64,000 nt of DNA from NCBI GenBank assembly GCA_003993805.1, contig RSEF01000006.1, forward strand, positions 27,251,402 to 27,315,401. Direction: 5' to 3'. The stretch comes from Himantopus leucocephalus (taxonomy: Eukaryota; Chordata; Aves; Charadriiformes; Recurvirostridae). Both the position numbers and the translations under genes were made by a program. Positions 1 through 12,240 of this stretch are shown here, one piece after another; position 1 is the stretch's first letter; the number at the start of each line of letters is the position of its first letter. The notes below the pieces were generated by a model. That model did no database searches, was not told where the DNA came from, and was given only the letters and a program-made list of their open reading frames with translations.

Positions 1-846
1 AAAGGAACCTCTGGACCCCTTTAAAAACTCTCCTTGCAAAGCAGTTGTAGAAATGTGAAAATGCTCTTTGTTACCTCCTATGTTGGATTTTGCTACCACC
101 TGCCACCATCAAGTGGTAGACTTTTTTTGGGGGGGTGCAGTGGGAGGAGAGATCTTTTCATTATTTCCTTATCCTTCATTAAGAAAAGTTTAGTGACTGG
201 CATATATTATTTAATCCCTCCCACTTTGCAAGTCCACCTGTATTCACCATTTTGTTGAATTCAGCACAACAATGACTGGAAAACCGTTGTCTTCGGAAAA
301 GAGTACTAATGCTTCCCTCAATTCATCACTTGGGTAGCTCTTCTTCACCCGCAGTCTTCTAAGCCACAGAAATGTGTCATTGTGAAGACTTTTGAAAACC
401 AAACTGTTCTCCTGAGTATGCTCTTTGAGAATGACTTGGCAACCATCAGTTTCCAGAGTGAATGGAAACCAACATTTCAAGGGTTTCTGTGATTACTGCT
501 GGGGCAACGGAGGATAGACTTGGTCTCCGCAGACCCTTGCTTGAAGATGCCAAGCTTGAGGATGAACGTTAACATTTTGCTTGCTGATGTTAAAACCTTT
601 CTTTGCAAGACAATGGAGTTACACTCCAGAAAGCATACGCTTCAGCCTATGAGACTTGTTTGCAAGCTTGCAGCCTGACAAAACAAATTTGGTCGGTGAG
701 GAATCCACAGGCATTTCTCCAGCATAAGTTATTTTAAAAAGCACTTCTCCCTCCTTACTGTCCTTAGCTCTTAACACATGTGGGCAGCCCATCTTCAGTC
801 AGATCAAAATCATTGTCTGTAACTGAGGCCATTTTTTCTTTTCCTT
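1..846. other. Intergenic or intronic DNA, no gene seen
   Basis: I see no convincing coding exon, RNA gene or repeat of a family I know here. The longest open stretches are about 75-80 codons and lack convincing splice sites or protein-like composition. The segment ends in a pyrimidine run directly against the assembly gap. Confidence 0.5.
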
Positions 847-946
847 NNNNNNNNNNNNNNNNNNNNNNNNNNNNNNNNNNNNNNNNNNNNNNNNNNNNNN
901 NNNNNNNNNNNNNNNNNNNNNNNNNNNNNNNNNNNNNNNNNNNNNN
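847..946. other. Assembly gap (100 N)
   Basis: This is a run of exactly 100 Ns, a common placeholder for a gap of unknown size. The sequence to its right begins inside a CR1 element and the sequence to its left shows no CR1, so the 3' part of that element must lie in the gap. Confidence 0.95.
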
Positions 947-1605
947 AGAGTGGAGTAGAGGGGGAGAATCACCTCCCTCAACCTGCTGGTTATGCTTCTT
1001 TTGATGTAGCTGAGGATGCGGTTGGCTTTCTGAGCTGCAAGTGTATGTTGCCAGCTCACTTTGAGCTTCTCATCAACCAACACCCCCAAGTCCTTCTCAA
1101 GGCTACTCTCAATCCATTCTCCACCCAGCCTGTATTTGTGCTTGGGATTGCCCCAACCCAGGTGCAGGACCTTGTACTTGACCTTGTTGAACTTCACGAA
1201 GTTTGCACAGGTCCACTTCTCAAGCCTGTCCATGTCCCCTGGATGGCATCCCTTCCCTCCAGCCTGTTGACTGCACCACACAGCTTGATGTCATCAGCAA
1301 ACTTGCTGAGGGTGCACTCAATCCCACTGTTCGTGTTGCCGATGAAGATGTTAAACAGCACTGGTCCCAGTACCAACCCTTGAGGAAAGTTGCTTGTCAG
1401 AGCTTGCCTCTTGGACATCAAGCCGTTGACCACACCTTTTTGAGTGCGACCGTTCAGCCAATTCCTTATCCATGGAGTGGTCCATCTGTTGCATCCATGT
1501 CTCTCCAATTTAGAGACAAGGATGTCATGCGGGACAGTGTCAAATGCTTTGCACAAGTCCAGGTAGACGCCATCAGTTGCTCTTCCCTTATAAGATAGTC
1601 TGTAG
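947..1605 (-). mobile_element. CR1 LINE fragment, reverse transcriptase region, frameshifted
   Basis: On the minus strand this encodes part of the CR1 ORF2 polyprotein, the reverse transcriptase of a non-LTR retrotransposon. Reading right to left, the motifs are [12 protein letters not shown], then [14 protein letters not shown], then the catalytic FADDIKL box at 1281-1301. After that comes the downstream LDRLEKW / LGVLVDEK / LAAQKANRI region. The catalytic box reads FADD, the usual CR1/LINE form. The frame breaks near 1236-1240: the RT frame continues as junk while the CR1 continuation (DMDRLEKW) moves to another frame, which suggests a one-base deletion. The left end runs into the N gap, so the C-terminal part and the 3' tail are missing. 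The right end, near 1605, looks like ordinary 5' truncation. The copy is dead. The plus-strand reading frames over the same interval are its antisense shadows. Confidence 0.95.
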
Positions 1606-4600
1606 CTGTTCAGATGAGAAAAATCTAGAAAGAGAAACTTCTGTCCAACTTTAGATTCTTTCTTACAACACAAAATTAGACTGTGGAAATCATTGAAACA
1701 AGATGTCCCAGAGAAAAAGAACTCAAAAAGGAAATTGGGCTTTTATTTGGGTAATGAAAAGTATCACAATGAAATATAATAATCTGATTAAGCTATTAAA
1801 GCAGGTAAGTCACAGATTGACTGTGTCCCTGAAACTTTTTAAGACGGTGGGGCAGACTTTGAGCCTGACGCAGCAGGCCCAGTTTTATCCTCCATCATGT
1901 TCTGAGAGACCTTTCTGGAAAGCCACCTGCAGCTTATCAGTGGTTTAGATCTAAATCCTTAGAAATGCTAAGATTGATCAGTGATATTTTTCCATTTGTG
2001 AGAATGTCAATCAACTCTGCTTTTATTAGGTGTGTATAAAACAAAAGAAACATAAAAACATACTCTGGGTTTAGGCAGGCAGGTGGCACTTTTACTCAAT
2101 TCAGCAGAGAAGGATTAGAATTTGCAGTTGGGGAAGAGACCTTTTGTGAATTGCTGACTCTTTCTATACAGTCAAGTGACACAAACTCCATTGATCAAAG
2201 GCAGTTTCTGCTGCTTGGAAATGCTTTTTCATGTCCTGAGGAGGATGAGCCAATGGCAAATCACAGGAGTGGAGGAGTGCTTCATACTAGAATCAAGCAA
2301 ATCCAAAGTCACACTGACTTTTATTTCTTTTTTTAATTTTTTTTGTGTATGTGTGAGTGAATGCTAACAAATGATAGTAAAGTAAATTAATGAGGGTTTA
2401 GTAGGTCACAGTTTTCCACCAGGCCTTACAGATAATCAGTATTCTACCAGGACCGTCATGTTAACAAATCTTTGTTATTTTAAGTGACAAAGCTTTGATT
2501 TGGTACACCAAGAGGTTTACATTATCTGCTCGATCTGCATGTGGAAATAACATGGTTAAAGATCAGGCATACAATTGAACACAGTATCTCGCATAACAGA
2601 TGCAAATTTGATTCTTTCCTTCTGTAATATCTGTTTTCTGTATCCCTTTGTTCAAGTTATTTCAAAAAGGTATTGAAGTAGTTCTGGTGTTCTATCTTTT
2701 CATCTGCCTGTCTACATTTTCTGACTCTCATCACAGTAATATTTGATTATAGGATCTGACTCAAAAGCTCTGTGATATTAAGAGATCTTTCCCTTGGCTC
2801 AGAGGCTTCCTGATCACTCCCGCAGTCAGCTGCAAGGACTGCAGAGTCCCAATTCCTGTAAACAGAGCAGACCCAGGGAACTGGGTCCACCACCCAGAGG
2901 CCCACCAAAGCTCAATGTCAGTCAAGTCAATCTGTTTTCAGATTCAAGCATGAGAAAGATTGCTAAAAGCCACCAAGCTCTGCAGCTCTCAGGTGAGCTC
3001 ACTGTTTGTGTGACGATGTTGAGGTTTCTATAGTTGCTATTTTCCTATCCTTAGTGGATAAAAAAGGAATAAAAAAAAATCCTTTATAAAATAAAATTGC
3101 AAAAAGAAATCCGTAAGAAACTCCACACTATATATCCAAACAAGCTTCACTGACCTTCCTCTACCCTCCCGTCTCTTTTTTTAATCATATAAATTAAAAT
3201 ATAACGATGAAAATTAAATTCAGCAGAATGCTCTTTTGATAGAGCAATCTAATCATTCAATGTCAAAACTGCTGAAGCAGGATGCCTTGAGATTGTTAGA
3301 CTTTCCTCCCCAACACACAAAAAACATGCATGCACATACTTATCCAAAATGAGGTTCTGGAAAAGTCTGGCTGGTTTTGCAAAGTGTTGTTGTGGTTTGC
3401 AATAGGAGACAATTCTTTTAAGGAAAGTGGGTTTGTTTGTGGATTTTTATTCTCCTCATCTAGCTCTACTCAGACTGTGCAGGAAAAACTTGTCTTCACT
3501 TTCCCTTGAGTAATTGAAGTTGTTCCACAAGATCAAGCTCAACATCTATGAAGTGCTATCACTTATCATCAGTTTTAGACCTCAGCATAGATCTGTGTGT
3601 CATTTCCTTAGAAAAACAAAGCAAAAGGAGATCTGAGGGAACTCATAAGAAGTATAGGCAAAAGGTATTAACATTTCATTCACCAGCATGCATGAAAGGT
3701 CTGGCCTCAGAGTTGCGTCTCCTTGCCTGGTGACCGAGGGACGTTCATGCTTATCCTCTGGGGCACTGGTTCCAGAATGAGCAGTAGCATCTGAATCCCT
3801 CCACCTGCTATCTCCACCAGCACAGCAAACGTTTACTCCCTACATGTTTTCCTTGGAAAGCCTCCAATGTGGATACTCTCCTCAGCTCCACTGGAACAGA
3901 TTTACTTCTTCGTGGCAGGGAGTAATGAGATACATTTCCCACCACCATACACGTGTAGCTAGCTGTGGGCTGTAACATCTTTTCTGATGCATCCAAGAAT
4001 GATTATGCACCATGGCTTTCTTGCCAGTTCCACGGGTTGGGAGTAACAACAGTAAAAGCCGGACTAATAGGTGTTTTGTTTTACGGCTTTTTGGTCTCAA
4101 TTGCATAATAGGGGTGACCGTCTTCTTTTCTTCCTTTTAAAAATAAATCCTTAACTTGCCCTGGACTTAAACAATTTATGTCTGAGGCACTTTGTATTTA
4201 ATGTATGCTGTGAAGTGTTCAATGCAGAGGAGTGGCAGTGTGTGTCACAGGAAGGTTATGGTGTCATCTGTGCGGCTGCTCCTTTTGCTCTTTATTTGTG
4301 TCTTGTGATAATTTATAATGCATACGGAAAAAGCTTGGGGAGCAATTAAGCTACTCCATTAAAGTAAATAACATAGATTGTGTTTCTGTATCTTATTTAA
4401 ATCTTTGAAATGTAAAATAAAGAGACAGCTTAATGGTTAGGGTGTAGTTTGAACATAAAGCTGAACTAATAAGACACTCCCCAATCTGTGGTTTTAAAGA
4501 TAATTACACCTGGATATTAATAAAGTAAAATAGACTTTAACCTGGCTTGATGGTAATCCAAATCACATGGGTAATTTTTGCTTCTTTTCTTGGATTTATT

Positions 4601-4855
4601 TTGAGGGCAACTGAATGAATTTTCCTCTGATCAGAACATTTACATTAAACAAAGCAACTTCCTGAACTCCAGAATTTTGAATCTGCTTCCAGAAGAATTG
4701 ATTTTTTCCAAACCAATGCATTCAGTCTGACTGTGAAATCAAAAGATCATTTTATTCTCCCAGATCTACTTTGGGCTGTTGGTTGTTATGACTAAGGTAT
4801 CTTATCACTAATCTGTCTAAACTGGGGCTGATATGGTTGGCAGCTGCTACAAATG

Positions 4856-5135
4856 TCAAGACGCTCCATACAAACATGTAGAATAAGGGGTCCTGAAAGA
4901 AGTCTTAGGAGGAAGCTCTGACTTAGCCTTATTCACTTTCATTTCACTTGAGACAAGTTTTTTAGTACGTGCTTCCCTGTAAATCAAGGGAGTCATAATC
5001 AAAAAAGTGCTTAAGGATGTGTTTATAAGCATACAGTTGCTTTCCCATAGCATGGCATCTTTGGGGTTCAAAAAGTCCATAAGCATTTCTGTTCTTTCAG
5101 AGGCATTTTCATCTACGAGTAAGATCCCCTGTCTC
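4856..5135 (-). CDS. Possible terminal exon, unknown product
   Basis: On the minus strand a pyrimidine-rich acceptor (atttcatccctag) at about 5136-5150 is followed by a 92-codon open frame that ends in TGA at 4856. The frame needs two bases from an upstream exon. The translation looks more protein-like than most frames here: an acidic start (GILLVDENASERTEMLMDF), a hydrophobic middle (INTSLSTFLIMTPLIY) and a basic, lysine-rich end. I do not recognise it. It does not join in phase to the candidate exon at 23,148-23,305, which has its own stop, so it would belong to another transcript. A frame of this length can easily occur by chance in 64 kb, and no partner exon was found. Confidence 0.2.
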
Positions 5136-6969
5136 CTAGGGATGAAATAAATATGATGTAACTCACATATGCCTGAGCTCTGGAGCATGTTAAATAAAAG
5201 ATGCCATGAGCTGCCAAATATTATGGGTTAACACTTTCAAAATCTATGAAAGGTTAGAATAAATAAAAAAATCTACCAGGAATACTAAGTTCTTTGCCAC
5301 CTTTGGTTTCTCCTACCTGCATCAGCTCATCCTGGGGACAAGCAGAGGGTTCACATTTTTAAGACCTGTAGTGGTTGTTCAAGAATAATAAAGGTTAGAA
5401 ATTAAAAGATTAGCCAAACTCTGTGAAAGCTGTAATGAGTCATGCAGATATATTTTATTAACGACCAGGACTGCTTTGCCATCCAGGTGCACCTGGTGGG
5501 TAAAATACTGAAGTGTCTCCTGTTTAGCCAGGGCCTCTGTCTCCTGATTCCCCCTCCATCATCTCTTCAGAGGGAAAACTGCTCCTCCGATGAGCCTTCT
5601 GCAGGTCTGACGAGAGCAGGACTGTAGGCAGGGCTGGGGCAAGTCCCTCCAGGGACACATGTCCTGCACTGCTATGGTGGCCACCAGTCTGAGTGTCCTC
5701 TCTGCAGAGAAGGAAGTAACATCTAACAAGAACCCAAGGGAGGTTTAAGTTTACATCTGGGATGTGCTGTACCAGCAGACAGCTGGAGTCAGTGGTCCTT
5801 GACCACTGGGCAACTGCAAGGGACAAGTGTCTTCTGTGCCTTAGCCCTGAAGGACTCGACAGGCTGGTCCTGCTGAGGAAAGGGTGAAGCAAAGAGACAA
5901 AACTAATCCCACCAGTGCTTAAAACACTGTCTTGAGAGCGGATTAGAAAAGTTTGAGGCTATGCTTTCCTCCTCAGGTTAAAAATCTCTGCACTCTTTCA
6001 CATAACGGCTTTTTCTCTATTCGCCTGCATTGCTTCTCTTCTGCTTGGGTGTTGGTGTATTTGAAAGTTAATGGGATGTTGGGTCTGAAAGAGAGGAGGG
6101 GGAGGCAAAAGAAGAAAGGAAATAGGGCAAAAAAATCCAGGGACAGATTTTGAAATCCAAATCCTGTTCTCAGACCGATTTTTCTCTTTGTTTGCTCAGC
6201 TGCTTTTCACAGCCGCCTTACCGGCACAGACAAATCTGAACAGCTTGCAGAACAAAATGACAGGAAGATGGAAGGATAATGTGTGTTTAAATATCAGTGA
6301 CCAGCCTCTTTCTTGGCACTCTCAGCATGGGGAAAGCTTGTTATATACTGCCTCCTTTAATCATTTCAGACAGGGCTTTTCCTCCTGCCTATCTATCAAG
6401 AGGAGAGAGGATCTTCCTCCAATTGTTAGTTGAAGTGACGGACAGGAGAATTATTAATATTGTTTGCCTCTGACTTTCCTTGTTATTCTTATTTGTTAAG
6501 TCTCCAGCTGATGTGACCTTCCTTTTTTTTTAGTCTGCTGAAGGTCTAACCCACTCATACACATGGAAACTGCACATGATCGCCAAATGGATTTGAATTT
6601 GTGAGGTTTTGAAAAAGCACAGAAAAAAGGAACAACTTTGGTACCTGGATCCCAGCGAAACAGAGCAGAGAGGAGCTGGAGGAAGGCTGATAATACACAG
6701 CCTCCAGTTAATGAACTCACTGCCAAGAAATTCAGTGTCTACTGTCTCCCTGGGACACTGATGTGTGTCAAAATAAAAATCATACACCTTCGGTAAAACC
6801 AGACCTTTGTTAAAGCTGGCATCTGAGATGATTAAAATTTAAGCACATCAAGGACTGAGATAAAGAGAAGAATGGCTTTACCCTTAATTGGACATTGTGT
6901 TTATCTCTTGCTTCCTGCTGAAGGAAGTTGTTTATTTCCTCGGGCAGATTTTGCTCTGTGTACATGCAC

Positions 6970-6993
6970 GGGGAGGGGGGTGGAGGGAGGGGG
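6970..6993 (+). other. G-rich run, potential G-quadruplex
   Basis: Four or more runs of at least three Gs are separated by loops of one to four bases on the plus strand, fitting the usual G3+N1-7 pattern. No promoter or gene start is visible beside it. Confidence 0.6.
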
Positions 6994-7194
6994 CTATACA
7001 AGCTTACCTGTGCAAACATATACAGACAAAAAATCCTATACGGAAAGTTGGAGTGCTTGACTGTAAATCAGTCTGGCTGAAGGTTGTACAGACAAGTATA
7101 ATTTCGCTCCTTTCAGAAAGTAGATTTTTTTTCTTCTTATTTAGTATTGGAGCCAGTTAAAATTATGAAGTGCTTATTTCCATGTCACATTCCT

Positions 7195-7268
7195 GGAGTA
7201 AGAGACTCTGTTACCTCCATTTTACTGCAAAGAAATGGAGGTACAGGGAAATGGTTCACAATTTCATT
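7195..7268 (+). repeat. Weak MIR-like SINE remnant
   Basis: The order 'ttacctccattttactg ... ggaggtacagggaa' loosely follows the part of MIR that normally reads as a fall to 'ccattttacagatgaggaaactgag'. The match is short and decayed and could be coincidence. Confidence 0.25.
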
Positions 7269-10200
7269 TCTAAAATAAATGAAGCTACCAATTTGGAGTG
7301 CTCATGCCTGCAGAGCTGGATTCAGCCTGCCTACCTGTAACTCGCATCCGAGGCCCCGGGCTGAGCGCTGAGGCTCTCTATTCAGCAGGAAAGCACTCCA
7401 TGAGGATGACTGGTTTTGCCATGAACCCAGTCGTCTTCCAGCTATCCTAGGGGAATCCCTGGCTCCTCTGGGCAGGAATTAGGGTAACTGTGCAAACATT
7501 CAAGTGCTTTTTCCAGAAGTTTAGCTCACCATAGTTTCCTACCTAAGTGGTTGCCAGAGTTACTGTATTTTGCTTTTTAAATTAAGAGTGAGCAATTGTG
7601 TGTACATGCATGTGTCTGTGAAGGTGGAGACATTTTTTCCTACTCTTTTTTAAATCAAATTAATCAATTTTCCCAACTCTTTCCCCAAAAGGTCAGTTTG
7701 AGGTAGATGCCCAGCCTTAACTTTCAGGCTAAAGCAGTAAAACAGCTGAACAGAGGTAGTCTTACCTCTGTCTACACTAAAGCAAATATTTTAGATAAAA
7801 GCATCAGCCAGCTTTAACAGTTATCTCTATTTAGAAAAGCACTTAGGAAGCCTAATGTTAAACATATGCTTATGTAACTTGCTGAATGGGGGACTGTATG
7901 CTGTGAAAGGCATGTGGAAGAGGGATGTGAAGTGGGTAATAACAATATTGAACATTTACATAGCCTTCTGCACTTTGAAAGGGATGTAGGAGCTGTAAGT
8001 ATAGAGCATCAGGGACAGAAGGAGATATGAAAATGTAAGGTTGTATATTGAAGCTTCCCTTTTTGCCTGGCTAAATTCTACCTTCTGTCACAAAACTTCC
8101 GACCTTAGGAAACGCAGTCAAGCTCGATTTACTAGCTAGGCAGGAAGAGTAATTCAGCCCAGGGTCTAGTAATGTTGGCAAAAAGCTGTTTCAAAAATTA
8201 AAACCTCCTCTCTCTTATTATTAGTTATTTCTATTTTCCTGTTAACTTACTGCAGAAAATATTGCTTTACCATGACAGTGTTCTGAGCTCTAAAATAGAT
8301 CGATCAAATCAAGTCAACCAAAGATGGTATTCCTGGCTCTAGAGAGTGATTTACACAAATCCACAGAGGAAAAAATCTGGAAGCAAAATAGGGAGAATAA
8401 AAAACAACAGAGATTTTCAGGGATACAGACACGTAAATTAGCTCTTCTCTGGACAAGTGACTGTATGCACCAAACCTTAGAATCAGTATTTAATTAACCT
8501 CTTTAAAAAAACCATTAAGCGCATTGGTGTGTGACGAACAGGCACAGGAATGAATGTTTGGCAGGATGCCAGGCAACATCAGAGACGCTTTAGGAAGATG
8601 AGGTTGAAATTAAAGGGAGAAGTTTGCTTTGGGAAAGTATCTCATTCATGGGTCCTATTTCACGGGTATCGTAAACAGGAGCCTGGGAGCGCTTTCACCG
8701 AGCCAAGCCCTGGGAGGTTCATAAATTGCTTCTCAGTCTAGCTGGATGCTGTGACTGACTTCTCATGGAAATTAAATGAGGCAGCTCACAATATCTGCTG
8801 CTGGCCATGGCTGGAGGTAGGATACGGGGTAAGTGGTCTAGTGTAATTTATGTGAAAGCAAGAGCAATGAGAGCTTGAAACAGAGGGACCAATTCACATG
8901 GCTCCTGTTAGCAGAGGCTGAGCTCCTCCTTGAGCCACTATCAAACTTGCCACACTCCCTGATGGTTAAACTTCATTTGGAAAAATAGAAAGGATCTTTC
9001 GGTTGAAATCATAGTTTGAATTCTTTGTATGGCTTTCTGGAGCAGCTTCTGCGTCTCCCTCCTGTTCTGTTTGAATCTGGTTTCCTAACCCATCCCCCCG
9101 AACTATAGGCTTAAAGTTCAGCAATACCAAAATGAGGTAGTACTTGAATTTAAGGTGTTAAAGTCTCAGTTGCACAGTGCAGCAAAAAAAGAGTCAGACC
9201 ACTGCTGACAGCCCACCTGTCTGCCCAGCATCCTTGAGGGCAATGAAGCTTTCTGAAGTGTGCCCCCACTCCCTGTTGAAGGACACCATGGGAGACAAAG
9301 GACTATACAGGTTCATGCTGTGCTGGGCAAGTTCATGAAAAATAAATTCACTGATTTTTATTAAATACATAGAAACTATGTCTGGCTCAAGAAGACTCCA
9401 GCCCTCCAATGGGTAGAGACTGGAGGTTATTTTGGGAAAGCACTCTGTACGCTTACCTTGCTCTTTTGCTCTTCTCCAGCTTTCTGGCCAGCGTCAGAGA
9501 CAGGAGAGCAGTCTGCACAGACCCTTGCTGTGATTCATGAGGGCTGCTCTTTCCTCTTTCCACTTCTAGCCTTAGGGTATATCCCAAAATACTTCATGGA
9601 ATTTATCAAATAAAATCTGTTTTGTTTTGTTTTGTAAAGAATGGGCTGTGTCTGTTCTGCACATTAGTGGGAGATGTTACTCTGGAAAGTGAAAGATGTT
9701 TCAGTAGAGACATCAGGTTCAGCACAAGTGTGAGCTAAACTCTGCTAAAGTCACGTCTCTGGGGGAAATTTGCCCTTCTGGACATGCCCTGGGAAAGAAA
9801 GGGGGTGAACAACTGCACAGGGGAGGAGAAATCTCCTGTTGCAGACCTGGAGCTCTTCAACATTGCTGTGGGCGAAGCCATGTGGTTCACAGCAACCCAT
9901 CAGAGTGGAGAGCAATGCCATGGACTCCGTGTCCCCAGAACAGGCGATTCATTCAGCCACTGCTGTGTTTTAGATGAAACCATCACCAACTGCATTTGAG
10001 ACACCGGCAATGCGGTGGTCCCTGTAGAGCAGAGACCCTTTTTGCTGTGATTTGATCTTTTGTCAGCATGGAAGGAAATTTTCTAAAGAAGGTAAATTAA
10101 TTAATCAAGTTATCCCTGAGACGTCTAATGAGCATTATTGTATTTAACCACCAGTGAATCTGGCAAATACTAAATAGCACTTGAGTTCTGTTTCTTTAAT

Positions 10201-10737
10201 GACTGTTAAAGAAACAAAAATAAGGGAAGTTGATTATGTCAGGTTAGCAACATTTAATTAAAATGGAGGGAAGGGGTAGCTGTAATTTGCAACCACCATA
10301 GAGAGGAACCAGACAGGAGAGTATTGTGCAAACCTGTGAAGTGCACCAGCTTTTAATTAAAATTGCAGTTCTTTAAGACAGCCCTGTGTCAGATGGATTC
10401 TGGTTAACTGCTGTCACTCCTGCAATATTGCCAGCAGGATCCTTCTGTGACTTCATGTCTTTAATAGAAATCTATGTGTCAGGGGACATCTTTATGTCAT
10501 GGATGTCATGGTACATGCTGGATCTGTCGTGTGAGGTCCCCATCCCTCACTGAGGGTGATACTGCACATCAGAATAACGATACTGTAGCTGACTACACCT
10601 TTCCAGAATGTACAATCTATAGATGGGACAAAAGAGATGCTGCTAGTTAAGCAAGCTCCGTGTCCCTTCATTTAAGGACTGGTACTTTAGTTTGCACTTT
10701 GCTGTGATGCTGATGCTCACAGAGCTATTGGAAAGCT

Positions 10738-10890
10738 TTTGGCAGTGATCTGGGAGTCAAGAGACCTCAAATCTCTCATTGATCTATTAATTAGCTGCCA
10801 GCTCTTGGTCCTCTCTCTCAGCTTATCCACATCCCTGTATTATCGGCTGTGAAATAATGATCCATACAACCTTAGAGTGGTGTTTGAGAT
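10738..10890 (+). repeat. MIR-type SINE remnant
   Basis: The segment follows the 5' to middle part of a MIR element in order: a 'tctgggagtcaagagacct' block, a decayed 'gctgccagctcttgg' stretch, a 'cctctctctcagctta' block matching the usual 'cctctctgagcctca', and a final 'gtgaaataatgatccatac' resembling 'gtaaaatggggataataatac'. MIRs are ancient CORE-SINEs found in amniotes. Divergence is high, as expected for that age. Confidence 0.55.
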
Positions 10891-12134
10891 CTACACATAA
10901 AACTATCATATTGGTAAAACTGGCACATCTGCAATGTCCTACTGGCACAGGCACACAAAATGGGAGGTAATCAGGTAAATTCACTGCAGGAACAAATAGT
11001 TCATGAAAAACTTATAGGGTCTAGAAAAGTCACAGATGACAAAGATACTTTTTGGAAAGATATTCACAATTAATAACAAAGCACAACCAAACAAGAAAGA
11101 GATGACATCTACTTAGTGCCAAGAAACAGATAAATTACAAAATTCACTTGTTAAATTCCCTGTCATGCACATATGTATATACCTACTTGTATTAATATAG
11201 TTGTTTTTGTTTCTTAAACTACAAACATACAAAAACATATTTGGAAAAAGTTAATTTGGGATTTAGAAAATAGATGCTCAATTTGTTAATATGATTGTGC
11301 TGATTTAACCACGTCAGGCAAAATCTGAATTTTGGCTCATGGTATCTTCCTTTAGAGATGACCGCAGTCTCTCTTGAGTTGTCCTTAGTAGTTATGTGGG
11401 TTTTGACATAAAATCTTGTAGAAGTTTTAACTTTAGCTGCCTTAAAATCTAGTTCTCTGTTGCCTCCATGGTGTCCAGTTATCCACAAAGAAAAGAAGGT
11501 GGGTTTTTAGAGTTTCATACTCTTCAAACTGTGCTGGAACAAAGAAATTGTCTAATAGGATAGATGAGAAGTATATTCAGTCATTGCACTACCAGACTCA
11601 CTTAATTACTATTTCTCTGGGAATCAGTCCACATCTGTGAAACCATGATATTAGGGTTACCTCCATATTTTTTCTTTTGTCATTTTATACAATAAACTCT
11701 TCTAGGCTATTATTACATATAGATAAGCTATTGTGGCCTTTCTCTCATTTCACTGTTGCAAAGAAAATGAGTGTTTCCTACTGGCTAACAAACATTTTGT
11801 GTTTAATAAACAGCTAAACAACAACAACAATAAATCTAATGAACATTACCTGTCAATTAAAGTATGAGAGCATAAACCATAAAGAAGTCTTCAGCTGCAG
11901 AAAATTATTTTCAGGAATAGTATTTCACATGTTTTCAAAGCTTTTTTTCTGTTTTTAGAACAAATTTCTTTGAGGTAAACCTAGACCTTTGTTGTTTAGC
12001 ATAAAGAAGCCAAAAATCAAAACAAAGGTCTATGAGCCCCATCTATGTAAATTTAATTTGTATGTCTCTTTCTAACCAAAAATTATATATATCTCTATAT
12101 AAATAATACATTTTCTAAGGATCTAAAATTTCAC

Positions 12135-12240
12135 ACACTGCTCTGGAATAACTTCATTAGACTCCACTTTGAAATCCCTTGGTCAGATTCTGCTCCCACA
12201 GACATGGCTGTAAACATGCTGTAAATCCACTGAAGTGCCT
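12135..12240 (-). repeat. Possible ancient amniote repeat fragment
   Basis: Phrases such as 'ggtcagattctgctccca' and 'gtaaatccactgaag' resemble a family of old repeats common in turtles, crocodiles and birds whose copies mention 'agatcagaatctggcc' and 'actgaagtcaatgg'. I cannot name the family and the match is partial. The 70-codon minus-strand frame across it is probably incidental. Confidence 0.3.

Larger units (their letters stand above)
1606..10737. other. Long AT-rich tract without a firm gene
   Basis: Apart from the small items listed separately (a possible exon at 4856-5135, a G-rich run at 6970-6993, a weak MIR-like patch near 7200 and a short TTTTG repeat at 9619-9635), I find nothing I can name. 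Open frames are short, mostly 60-90 codons, and occur on both strands without shared splice logic. Confidence 0.5.

Noticed and set aside
1045..1598. Plus-strand reading frames of 112 and 131 codons
   Set aside because: They are antisense to the CR1 reverse transcriptase, which is clearly encoded on the minus strand.
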